Shown: in pieces, positions 9,215 to 16,778 of the stretch
Layout: each line of letters starts with the position of its first letter
Position numbering within the stretch: the first letter of the stretch is position 1
DNA from: Microbispora sp. NBC_01189
GTDB lineage: Bacteria; Actinomycetota; Actinomycetes; Streptosporangiales; Streptosporangiaceae
Assembly (NCBI RefSeq): GCF_036010665.1
Contig: NZ_CP108581.1
Location: 6,319,501 to 6,383,500, forward strand
DNA: 64,000 nucleotides
Direction: 5' to 3'
Program-made: the position numbers and the translations under genes
Notes under the pieces: model-generated
Database searches by the model: none
Seen by the model: only the letters and a program-made list of their open reading frames with translations
Told to the model about the DNA's origin: nothing

Positions 9215-11203
9215 TCAGCACTCGCACGCTCCGTGGTCAAGGCCCGGCCGCCCGGGCGCGTCACGATACTTCCCGGTGGGACCGGCCGCGTCGATGATGC
9301 GGGCGGCCTCGGCGGGGACGGCCCCGAGGGCGATCGTCACGTTGTCCCTGGTGACGTTGCCGCGCTGTCCGTCGACGATGCCGGTGATCGCGGGGTTGGT
9401 GGAGAAGTTGCCGGTGAGGGTGAGATCGCCGGTGTGGTTGCCGCTCTGGTTGTTGGCGTGCGCCCACTGCCCGGCGGTGCCGGCGAACACGTTGCGGTTC
9501 GCGCTCAGGTAGCGGGAGCCCTCGTCGAAGTACAGGCCGAGCTGACCGCTGTTCTCGCAGTGGTTCTCGTCGATGACGCCGCCCGGGATCGCCGAGAGCG
9601 TGTAGATGCCGCCGGCGTCGAACATCGTCTGCACGACGTTGCGCACGTGGTTGCCCACGACGCGCACGTCGCGCAGGGTCGTCGGCGTGTCGTGGATCGG
9701 CTGGAAGTCGTAGAGGCCGCGGCCGGCGTACTCGGGACTGCCTCCCGGGTCGTTGGCGCCCCAGCCGTAGCCGACGCCGATGCCGATGTACGGCATGTCG
9801 GAGACGTAGTTGTGCTCGATGGCCAGCCGGGTGACGTAGCTGGCGACGATCGCGCCCTGGTCCAGGTATTCGAGCGCGGTAGAGTGGACGCGGTTGTCAC
9901 GCAGCAGGATGTCGCTGTTGACCATGCGCGGATCGGACGGGTGGTGCGCGTCCGGGCGGATGCCGCCGACCATGATGCCGCCGCCGGCACTGGCGGTGAA
10001 CGTGCTCCCCACGACCGACACCCGCCGCGCGCCGAGTCCCACGCCGGTGGCGTGGGCGCCGGCGTCGTTGCCGATGCCGAGCCCGACGGAACCGAGGTTC
10101 ACGAAGGCGCAGTCCACGAAGGCGATGTCCGCCGCGGCCGACACCTGCACCGCCGCGGGCGCCTGCGCCCAGCCGTTGCGGGACGCCTCGAACTCCCGGC
10201 AGCCGGCCGAACACGAGGTGAACGCGTCCGGCGGCCGGTGGGGCTGGACGCCGCTGATGAAGGCCCCGGTCTGCTGGTTCGCGTAACCGTCGGAGGTGCC
10301 CGGGTGCAGCCACGTGGTGCCGCTGAAGGTCAGGCCCTCGAACCGGAGGCCGCGGGCCGGCTCGTCGTAGGTGCCGCCGACCTGGACCAGCGACTCCAGG
10401 CGGGGCAGCTCGATCCGCGCACTGGAGATGTCCTGCCCGGGAAGGGGTTTGTAGTAGAGCGTTCCAGTGGCGGAGTCCAGATACCACTCGCCGGGCTCGT
10501 CGAGGAATCTCCTCGAATTGAGCAGGAAGAACTGCGGCGTCCGGAACGGAGCCTGGACGACGTCGTATCCCCAGGTGTTGTTGTCCCAGGCCGGCTGCCG
10601 CATCACGACAGTGGAGCCGGAGATGCGCTCCACCGGCGCGAACCGGTTGGTGAACGACAGCATCGCCTGGAACTCGATGCGCCTCTGGTCGGGGAGCCCG
10701 GCGAGGTAGGCGAGATCCGGGTTCCGGACGGTGAATCCGGTGGGGGTCAGGGTGATGTCGGACGGCGCCACGCTGATCCGTGCGCGCTGTGCGAGCTTCC
10801 CGTCCACGTAGAGCTGCCTGCTGTCGGCCCCGGCGGCCGCCCGGGCCCGGTAGACGCCGGTGGCGGCGTCGTCGACCTCCCAGCCGGTGACGGGCGTGGC
10901 GCCGCTCAGCACCGGCGCGGCCCCGCGCGCGGCCTTCCAGGTGACGGTGTGGCCGTTCCGGCCGGAGTCGCCGGCGTCGAAACGCAGCGGCGAGGTCAGC
11001 CGGTAGGTCCCGTCGAGGAGTTCGACCGTGACGTCGTGCCTCCCCTCGGCCGCGGCGGCACGGGCCCGCCGCCGCGCCTCCGCCAGGGTGGCCAGCGGCC
11101 GCTCCCTGCCGCCGGGGCCCGTGTCGTCGGCGTTCCCGGCCCCGGCGGGCGCCACCACGATGGGGTCGGCGGCCCGGGCCTCAGCCCGGGCGGAGCGGGT
11201 CAC
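9215..11203 (-). CDS. Right-handed beta-helix glycosidase (GH141/GH120-like)
   Basis: A 662-residue protein with the N-terminal signature VVAPAGAGNADDTGPGG and LATLAEARRRARAA, then an inserted beta-sandwich region, then repeated short coils rich in N, V and G from about residue 330 onward (a parallel beta-helix, pectate-lyase superfamily). This architecture is that of GH141 and GH120; the two cannot be separated by eye. No signal peptide is seen, so it probably acts in the cytoplasm on imported oligosaccharides. The GTG start at 11203 overlaps the stop of the enolase gene as GTGA, indicating translational coupling; the open frame extending further upstream is a shadow. Being between an acid-sugar dehydratase and an arabinofuranosidase suggests a branched, acid-bearing substrate. 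Confidence 0.75.
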   Translation of the reverse strand: MTRSARAEARAADPIVVAPAGAGNADDTGPGGRERPLATLAEARRRARAAAAEGRHDVTVELLDGTYRLTSPLRFDAGDSGRNGHTVTWKAARGAAPVLSGATPVTGWEVDDAATGVYRARAAAGADSRQLYVDGKLAQRARISVAPSDITLTPTGFTVRNPDLAYLAGLPDQRRIEFQAMLSFTNRFAPVERISGSTVVMRQPAWDNNTWGYDVVQAPFRTPQFFLLNSRRFLDEPGEWYLDSATGTLYYKPLPGQDISSARIELPRLESLVQVGGTYDEPARGLRFEGLTFSGTTWLHPGTSDGYANQQTGAFISGVQPHRPPDAFTSCSAGCREFEASRNGWAQAPAAVQVSAAADIAFVDCAFVNLGSVGLGIGNDAGAHATGVGLGARRVSVVGSTFTASAGGGIMVGGIRPDAHHPSDPRMVNSDILLRDNRVHSTALEYLDQGAIVASYVTRLAIEHNYVSDMPYIGIGVGYGWGANDPGGSPEYAGRGLYDFQPIHDTPTTLRDVRVVGNHVRNVVQTMFDAGGIYTLSAIPGGVIDENHCENSGQLGLYFDEGSRYLSANRNVFAGTAGQWAHANNQSGNHTGDLTLTGNFSTNPAITGIVDGQRGNVTRDNVTIALGAVPAEAARIIDAAGPTGKYRDAPGRPGLDHGACEC

Positions 11204-12396
11204 CTCGCCGCCCGGTCGCTCGCGGGGGCGAGCTCGTGCGGCCGGGCGGGGTGGCCGTGGCCGGGCGCGGGGAGCAGGCGCCGACCGGCGTGCTCCGGCC
11301 GGACGTTGGGGCTGTCGGCCGAGACGGCGCCCGGGAACGCGCCGATCGCGCTCTCGTCGACCGTGAGGCCGTGGCCCGGCGAGTCTCCGAGGACGAACGC
11401 GCCGTCCTCGATGTGCATGTCGGCGGACACGCCGAGCGGCGGCCGCAGGTCCTGCAGTTCGCTGACCAGGTGGTTCGGCACCGACGTGGCGGCGTGCAGC
11501 AGCCCGACCGGCACGTTGCCGATCGGGCTGACCGGCAGGTCGTGGGCGTGCGCGAGGGCCGACACCCGGAGGAAGTGGGTGACACCCCACACGGCGGCCG
11601 TCTGGACGATGTCGACGGCCCCCGCCGCCAGCGCCGGACGGAACTGTTCGAGCCCGGTGAGGTTCTCCCCGGCGGCGACCGAGGCCCGGATCCCGCGGCC
11701 GACGGCGGCCATGCCCTCGGCGTCCCACCGCCGTACGGGCTCCTCGATCCAGATGAGGTCGAGGGCGCGTTCGATCTCGCCGACGTGCCGCACGGCCTGC
11801 TTGCGCGTCCAGGCCTCGTTGACGTCGAGCATCAGGCCCGGCCGCGCTCCGTGCCCCGCCTCGGTCAGGACGTCGCGCACCAGCCTCAGCCGGCGCAGGT
11901 CCTGTTCGACGTCGAGGCCGCCCTTGATCTTGGCGGCGCGCAGGCCGTACCCGGCGTACTCCTTGTAGGCCGCGACGAGTTCGTCGTCGGTCAGGCCGAT
12001 GTCCAGGCCCGAGGCGTACGCGGGGACGCGCCGGTCGCGTCCCCCCAGCAGGCGCCAGAGCGGCTCGCCGGCCGCCTGCGCCTTGATGTCCCACAGCGCC
12101 GTGTCGATCGCGCCGATGGTCCCGAACACGACGCCCGCGTGACCCGCCTTGAAGGTGTGCCGCAGCATGCGGTCGTAGAGCGCCGTCACGGCGCGCGGAT
12201 CCTCGCCCTCGACGGCGGCGAACACCGCGTCGATCTCCACGTGCGGCCCGATGCCGACTCCGGTGATCCCCTCGTCGGTGTCCACCATGACGATCTGGAC
12301 CGGCACGGCCCCGTCGGCGTAGACGCCGTTGGCGTCACCGACGGGACGACCCCAGTCCTGGATCGTCTTCAGTGTGCGATACCCCGAAATCCGCAT
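11200..12396 (-). CDS. Enolase-superfamily (mandelate racemase/muconate lactonizing) acid-sugar dehydratase
   Basis: A 398-residue member of the MR/MLE group. An N-terminal capping domain is followed by a barrel with the KIK motif (catalytic Lys) near residue 158, metal ligands in MLDVNEAW, WIEEP and AAGENLTG, and a PIGN region near residue 292. Such enzymes dehydrate sugar acids such as gluconates, galactonates, fuconates or glucarates; which one cannot be told here. It lies 1 bp after the permease gene and is coupled to the beta-helix gene by a 4-bp overlap. The C-terminal tail after residue 360 is Pro/His-rich and unusual for the family. The FadR-type GntR regulator of the operon fits acid-sugar metabolism. 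Confidence 0.82.
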   Translation of the reverse strand: MRISGYRTLKTIQDWGRPVGDANGVYADGAVPVQIVMVDTDEGITGVGIGPHVEIDAVFAAVEGEDPRAVTALYDRMLRHTFKAGHAGVVFGTIGAIDTALWDIKAQAAGEPLWRLLGGRDRRVPAYASGLDIGLTDDELVAAYKEYAGYGLRAAKIKGGLDVEQDLRRLRLVRDVLTEAGHGARPGLMLDVNEAWTRKQAVRHVGEIERALDLIWIEEPVRRWDAEGMAAVGRGIRASVAAGENLTGLEQFRPALAAGAVDIVQTAAVWGVTHFLRVSALAHAHDLPVSPIGNVPVGLLHAATSVPNHLVSELQDLRPPLGVSADMHIEDGAFVLGDSPGHGLTVDESAIGAFPGAVSADSPNVRPEHAGRRLLPAPGHGHPARPHELAPASDRAAR

Positions 12397-12397
12397 G

Positions 12398-13225
12398 TCA
12401 GCCCTTCGTGGAACCAGCGGTCACGCCGTCGGCGATCTGGCGCTGGAGGAACAGATAGATCATCAGGACCGGGACGGCGGCGATCAGGACTCCGGAGGCG
12501 AAGGTGGGGATGTCGTCGGAGTACTGCCCGCGCAGCGAGGTGACCCCGACCATGAGGGTGCGGTGGTCGGCCGAGTTCATCGTCAGCAGGGCGATCAGCA
12601 CGTCGTTCCAGCAGAACAGGGTGTCGAGGATGCCGACCGACAACAGCGCCGGAGTGCCCAGCGGGATCATGATCCGCCGGTAGACGCCGTAGACGGTGTT
12701 GCCGTCGATCCTCGCCGCGTCGACGATCTCCATCGGGATCGTCGTGTAGTGGCTGGTCATCAGGAAGACGGTGAACGGGAGCCACTGCGCGACGTAGGCG
12801 AGGATCAGACCCGGGTAGGTGTCGGTGAGACCGGTGTCGGCCATGACCCGGGCGAGCGGCACCATGATCACCTGGAACGGGACGAACAGCGCCGCGAGAC
12901 AGCCCAGGAAGATCACCCTGGAGCCGCGGAAGCGCAGCCGGCTCAGCGCGAAGCCCGCCATCGACCCGAGCAGCAGCAGCAGGGCCACCGAGACCGTCAC
13001 CACGAGGAGCGAGTTGGCGAAGTATCGCGCCATGCCGGCGTCGGACCAGGCCGTGCCGATGTTCTCCCAGTGCGGGGAGTTCAGCGGGGCGAACCGGTCG
13101 AGGACGTACTCGCGCCGGGTCTTCATGGCCACGTTGGCGGTGAACACCAGGGGGTAGACCGTGGCCAGCGCGAGGGCCGCCATCGGAACGGCGGCCACCC
13201 AGCCGCTCAGGCGCCTGCCGCGCAT
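12398..13225 (-). CDS. Sugar ABC importer permease, MalG type
   Basis: A 275-residue permease with six membrane helices and an EAA motif (VDAARIDGNTVYGVYRRIMIP, quoted in part) around residue 170. The ATG at 13225 shares one base with the stop of the MalF-type permease (TGATG); a longer upstream frame is the shadow of that gene. It forms one importer with the genes on both sides; the ATPase would be supplied in trans. Confidence 0.92.
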   Translation of the reverse strand: MRGRRLSGWVAAVPMAALALATVYPLVFTANVAMKTRREYVLDRFAPLNSPHWENIGTAWSDAGMARYFANSLLVVTVSVALLLLLGSMAGFALSRLRFRGSRVIFLGCLAALFVPFQVIMVPLARVMADTGLTDTYPGLILAYVAQWLPFTVFLMTSHYTTIPMEIVDAARIDGNTVYGVYRRIMIPLGTPALLSVGILDTLFCWNDVLIALLTMNSADHRTLMVGVTSLRGQYSDDIPTFASGVLIAAVPVLMIYLFLQRQIADGVTAGSTKG

Positions 13226-14202
13226 CAGTCCTGCCTTCCCGCGCGGCGGAGCAGGCCGACCTGCGCCAGCCCCACCACGAGCATGATGAGGAAGAGAACC
13301 GTCGACGCGGCGGAGGCCAGCGCCGGGCGGTTCATCTGTCCCTGCTGGATCCAGATGTAGTACTCCGGCAGGTACGTCGAGCCCTCCGGGCCGCCGCTGG
13401 TCATGACGTACAGCAGGCCGAACATCGACGTCAGCATCCCGATCATCGTGGTCACGAGGACGAACGCGATGGTGCGGGACAGGCTCGGGATGACCACGTG
13501 CCAGATGGTCCGGGCCAGGGACGCGCCGTCCATCTGGGCGGCGTCCAGCAGCGAGGGGTCGAGGGTCGAGAACCCGGCGAGGAAGACCACCAGCGCCATC
13601 CCGAACGTCGCCCACACGTGCACGCCGACGACGGTGAACATGGTGACGCCCGGGTCGCCGAGCCAGTCGACCGGGCCGATGCCGACCACGCCGAGCACGG
13701 TGTTCAGCGGGCCGTCGAAGGCGAGCATCAGATTGAAGATCGAGCCGACGATCACCGGTGAGAGCACGGCGGGGAAGAAGTAGACGCTGCGGAACACCCG
13801 GTGCCCGGGGACCCGCAGGTAGATGAACGTCGCCAGCAGGCCCGGGATCGCCACCGCCACGGGCAGCAGCAGCACGAGCAGCCCCACGTTGCCCAGCGCG
13901 GTGCGGAACAGCGGGTCGTCGGCCAGCTCCAGGTAGTTGTCGAGTCCGACGACCATCCCGTTCCGGTCGCCGTCGCCGGTGAAGGAGAAGTTGACGCCGA
14001 GGATCAGCGGGTACAGCCGCAGCCCCAGGATGATCAGTACGGCCGGGGCCACCAGGACGTACGGCGCGAAACGCTCCGAGCGCGCCGCCCGCCGGGAGTG
14101 CGCTCCGGTAGCCCGGTGGCCCGCCTGCCGGGTGGTGTCCGGACCACCGGCCCGCCCGGGCGCACCCGGGCGGACCAGTGGGGAGGAGCCTCCGATCGGC
14201 AC
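13225..14202 (-). CDS. Sugar ABC importer permease, MalF type
   Basis: A 325-residue permease. About 45 polar, Arg/Gly-rich residues precede the first helix (APYVLVAPAVLIILGLRLYP). The EAA loop is LLDAAQMDGASLARTIWHVV near residue 225. It starts 2 bp after the solute-binding protein gene and overlaps the next permease by 1 bp. Confidence 0.92.
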   Translation of the reverse strand: MPIGGSSPLVRPGAPGRAGGPDTTRQAGHRATGAHSRRAARSERFAPYVLVAPAVLIILGLRLYPLILGVNFSFTGDGDRNGMVVGLDNYLELADDPLFRTALGNVGLLVLLLPVAVAIPGLLATFIYLRVPGHRVFRSVYFFPAVLSPVIVGSIFNLMLAFDGPLNTVLGVVGIGPVDWLGDPGVTMFTVVGVHVWATFGMALVVFLAGFSTLDPSLLDAAQMDGASLARTIWHVVIPSLSRTIAFVLVTTMIGMLTSMFGLLYVMTSGGPEGSTYLPEYYIWIQQGQMNRPALASAASTVLFLIMLVVGLAQVGLLRRAGRQD

Positions 14203-14204
14203 GG

Positions 14205-15476
14205 TCAGCTCGCCTTGTCGGCCGCGGCCATCTGGTCCATCGCCTTGTCGACGGTCAGCGACCCGCTCAGCAGCTTCTGTGACACCCGTCCCATCAGGTC
14301 CAGCGTCTTCGAGGACAGCGCGACGTGCAGGGCGGGCTTACCGCCCTTGATCGCCGACACGATCGCGCCGGCGGCCGGGCCGGACTGCGACGCGTCGATC
14401 GTGGTGTCGGAGGCGATCGCGCCGGCCTTGGCGTAGAACGCGGTCAGGGCGTCGGTCGACGTCAGGGACCGCACCAGATCGGCGGCCAGCTTCGGGTCCT
14501 TCGTCCACTTCGCGACCCCGTAGCCGATGCCGCCATCGTAGGCGAGGCTCGGCGTGGCTCCGTCGGTCACGACCGGGGCCGGCATCACGCCGATCTTGTC
14601 GGGCGGCAGGAACTCGCCGAAGTCCTTCCAGTGCCCGATGTCCGACATCAGCCCGATGACGTTGGCGGCCTTGCCGGACTGGAAGATCGCCCACGAGTCG
14701 TTGAACATCGCGGTCGAGTTGGCCCCGGCGTTGTTGTAGCCCTTGTCGTTGACGTCCTTCCACAGCGTGAAGATCTGCTTCACGTGGGGAGAGGTCCAGT
14801 CGCGCTTGCCGGCGATCCAGTCGTCGTACTCCTGGGGCGTCAGCACGCCCGAGCCCAGGCCCGAGAGGAAGAACTGGATGCCGAAGCCTTCCTTGTTGCC
14901 CAGCGCGAAGCAGCTCTTCCCCGCCTTCTTGACGGCGGCGCAGTCGGTCATGAGCTCGTCCCACGTCGCGGGCGGCTTGGCCGGGTCGAGCCCCGCCTTC
15001 TCGTAGACCTCCTTGTTGTAGTAGATCGGGTGTCCCTGCAGCGTGACCGGCGCGGCGTAGACCTTGCCGTCCTTGCTGAAGGCGTCCCAGCCCGCCAGCC
15101 GCTGGCGGTCCTCGGCGACGTACTCGTCGATCGGGAGGAGCGCGTCCACGCGGTCACGCAGCTGCCCGCCTCCGTTGAAGAGCATGACGTCCGGTCCCGT
15201 GCTGGACTGGATGGCCGTACCGAGCAGGGTGTAGTACTGGTCGAAGGGCTGGGCCACGAACTCGACCGTCACGCCCGGGTGCTTCTTGGCGAAGTCGGCC
15301 TTCGCCTTCTCGATATAGGAGGCCGCGGTCGCGTCGCCCGACTTCCAGTCCCAGACCACCAGCTTCGAGGGGGTTCCGGAACCGGCAGGTGAGGGAGCCG
15401 TTCGGGTGGCGCTGCCACATCCCGACACGGTCAGCCCCGCGACCAGGACGGCCGACCACAGTATTCGCTGCTTCAT
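14205..15476 (-). CDS. Sugar ABC importer solute-binding lipoprotein
   Basis: A 423-residue type-1 binding protein (SBP_bac family) with lipobox VSGC, acylated Cys at residue 20, and the usual binding-protein core (KLVVWDWKSGDAT, GPDVMLFNGGG, ATWDELMTDCAAVK). First gene of the six-gene operon ending in GH51. The ATG at 15476 lies eight bases from GGAGAG; the in-frame GTG three codons earlier is too close to that site. The promoter and a FadR-type palindrome lie 50-80 bp upstream. Ligand inferred only from the operon: arabinose-rich or acid-bearing oligosaccharides. Confidence 0.93.
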   Translation of the reverse strand: MKQRILWSAVLVAGLTVSGCGSATRTAPSPAGSGTPSKLVVWDWKSGDATAASYIEKAKADFAKKHPGVTVEFVAQPFDQYYTLLGTAIQSSTGPDVMLFNGGGQLRDRVDALLPIDEYVAEDRQRLAGWDAFSKDGKVYAAPVTLQGHPIYYNKEVYEKAGLDPAKPPATWDELMTDCAAVKKAGKSCFALGNKEGFGIQFFLSGLGSGVLTPQEYDDWIAGKRDWTSPHVKQIFTLWKDVNDKGYNNAGANSTAMFNDSWAIFQSGKAANVIGLMSDIGHWKDFGEFLPPDKIGVMPAPVVTDGATPSLAYDGGIGYGVAKWTKDPKLAADLVRSLTSTDALTAFYAKAGAIASDTTIDASQSGPAAGAIVSAIKGGKPALHVALSSKTLDLMGRVSQKLLSGSLTVDKAMDQMAAADKAS

Positions 15477-15526
15477 GGCTGTCACTCTCCAGAGCGTGGC
15501 CGGTTGACCCGGCCGTCTGCGGCGAG

Positions 15527-15555
15527 AACGTAACTCGTATGACGTCTGACGTCAA
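15527..15555 (-). promoter_or_regulatory. Promoter of ABC-enolase-GH51 operon
   Basis: Read on the minus strand: TTGACG, 17-bp spacer, TACGTT, about 50 bp upstream of the binding-protein start. The -35 hexamer is embedded in the palindrome at 15540-15554. Confidence 0.7.
15540..15554. promoter_or_regulatory. GntR/FadR-type operator TGACGTC-T-GACGTCA
   Basis: A perfect 7-bp inverted repeat around one base, the symmetry typical of FadR-subfamily operators. It covers the -35 box of the operon promoter and lies 60 bp before the divergent GntR gene, so it can control both. Confidence 0.75.
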
Positions 15556-15613
15556 TACTGCTGACATATACTCGCTGATGGCGTGCTCTCCCCGCAGGCC
15601 ATCGGAGGATGAG

Positions 15614-16384
15614 ATGACGGCATCGCAGGGAACGGCCCGCGAAGTACCGTCGCCGCCTGCCTGGGTGCGGCGACCGGCGAGTCTCGCCAAGGCGGTGACG
15701 GCGGAGCTGGTGGAGCGCATCGTGCGCGGCGTGCACCCGTCGGGGACGCCGCTGCCCCCCGAGCCCGCGCTGTGCGAGGCGTTCTCGGTGAGCCGGACCG
15801 TGGTCCGCGAAGCGGTGAAGATCCTGCAGGAGAAGGGCCTGGTGCAGGTGCGCCAGGGCGCCGGCACCATGGTCACCCCGTCGACGTCGTGGGACATGCT
15901 CGACGAGCTCGTCCTCACGGCGACCATCGCCGAGGACGAGAGCCTGGCGATCCTCGACGACGTCGTCGTCACCCGTCGTGTGCTGGAGTCCGACATGGCC
16001 AACGTCGCCGCCCGCCTCGCGGACCAGGACACCGTCGACCGGCTCCGCGCGCTGGTCGACCGGATGGACGAGCTCGTGGACGACCACCTGACGTACGAGG
16101 AGCACGACCGCGTCTTCCACGACGTGGTCATGCGGGCGTCCGGGAACCGCATCGCCCGCGGCGTGGTCCGCTCGCTGGAGAGCCAGGTCGTCAACACCGC
16201 ACGCTACATGGGCCGGTCCGAGCGGGCCCTGTGCGTGGCCTCCAACCTCGGCCATCGCCGCATCTACGAGCGCATCGCCGCCCACGACCCCGACGGCGCG
16301 GCCGAGGCGATGTTCAACCACATCACCGACGCCTGGCTGGTCCGCCGCGGCGGCCCCGCCGATCCCGTACGCCTGGAACGTTAG
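15614..16384 (+). CDS. GntR-family regulator, FadR subfamily
   Basis: A 256-residue regulator: winged-helix domain at about residues 22-90 (LPPEPALCEAFSVSRTVVRE, then VRQGAGTMV wing) and an all-helical FCD ligand domain with the conserved Asp/His metal-site positions (EEHDRVFHDVV near 155, GHRRIYERIAAHDPDGA near 220). FCD regulators commonly sense organic or sugar acids, which fits the neighbouring acid-sugar dehydratase. The ATG at 15614 has GGAGG five bases upstream; upstream in-frame starts at 15389 and 15579 lack this. Confidence 0.92.
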   Translation: MTASQGTAREVPSPPAWVRRPASLAKAVTAELVERIVRGVHPSGTPLPPEPALCEAFSVSRTVVREAVKILQEKGLVQVRQGAGTMVTPSTSWDMLDELVLTATIAEDESLAILDDVVVTRRVLESDMANVAARLADQDTVDRLRALVDRMDELVDDHLTYEEHDRVFHDVVMRASGNRIARGVVRSLESQVVNTARYMGRSERALCVASNLGHRRIYERIAAHDPDGAAEAMFNHITDAWLVRRGGPADPVRLER

Positions 16385-16425
16385 AAGAGACCCGGCCAGG
16401 TTCCGTGGTGAAGAGTGCGACACAT

Positions 16426-16438
16426 ATGAACGCTTCAT
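16426..16438. promoter_or_regulatory. Inverted repeat ATGAA-CGC-TTCAT
   Basis: Perfect 5-bp arms around CGC just after the GntR gene. A similar element with the arms swapped (GTTTCAT-CGC-ATGAAAC) occurs at 20583-20599 near the GH39-like gene. Either a regulator site or part of a short transcription stop; no T run follows. Confidence 0.35.
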
Positions 16439-16544
16439 GAGGGGGCGACGACCCTCGGCCGGCGCATCCCCGCGCTGACCAGAGCGGGTGCCGACGGTGA
16501 CCGGGTGCGGTTGTGCGGAGACCGGAATGAGTGGGCTTACGGTC

Positions 16545-16574
16545 TTGACGGTCCCGACACACGCGAACTAACAA
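16545..16574 (+). promoter_or_regulatory. Candidate promoter of ThuA-CBM6 gene
   Basis: TTGACG, 18-bp spacer, TAACAA, about 205 bp before the start codon. Only the -35 box is close to consensus. Confidence 0.4.
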
Positions 16575-16778
16575 GTAGCTGATCCCTCCGGGGCTCTCCT
16601 TCCGGGCCGGCCCACTTCGACGATCCGCACACGCCGTGCGCCGCCGCACGCCGCTCGTCCCGACGGCGGGCCTCCCCTCACAGGGCGTGACCTGACCACA
16701 CCTGGTGCGGACCCGGCACCGCCCCCACGACACCAGGAAGAAGGGGGCACCGCCGGGCGCCGCGACGAAAGGACACCC

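Larger units (their letters stand above)
16385..16778 (+). other. Intergenic region upstream of ThuA-CBM6 gene
   Basis: 394 bp without a gene. It holds an inverted repeat ATGAA-CGC-TTCAT at 16426-16438 and a candidate promoter at 16545-16574. The rest is GC-rich with no coding signal that I trust. Confidence 0.6.
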
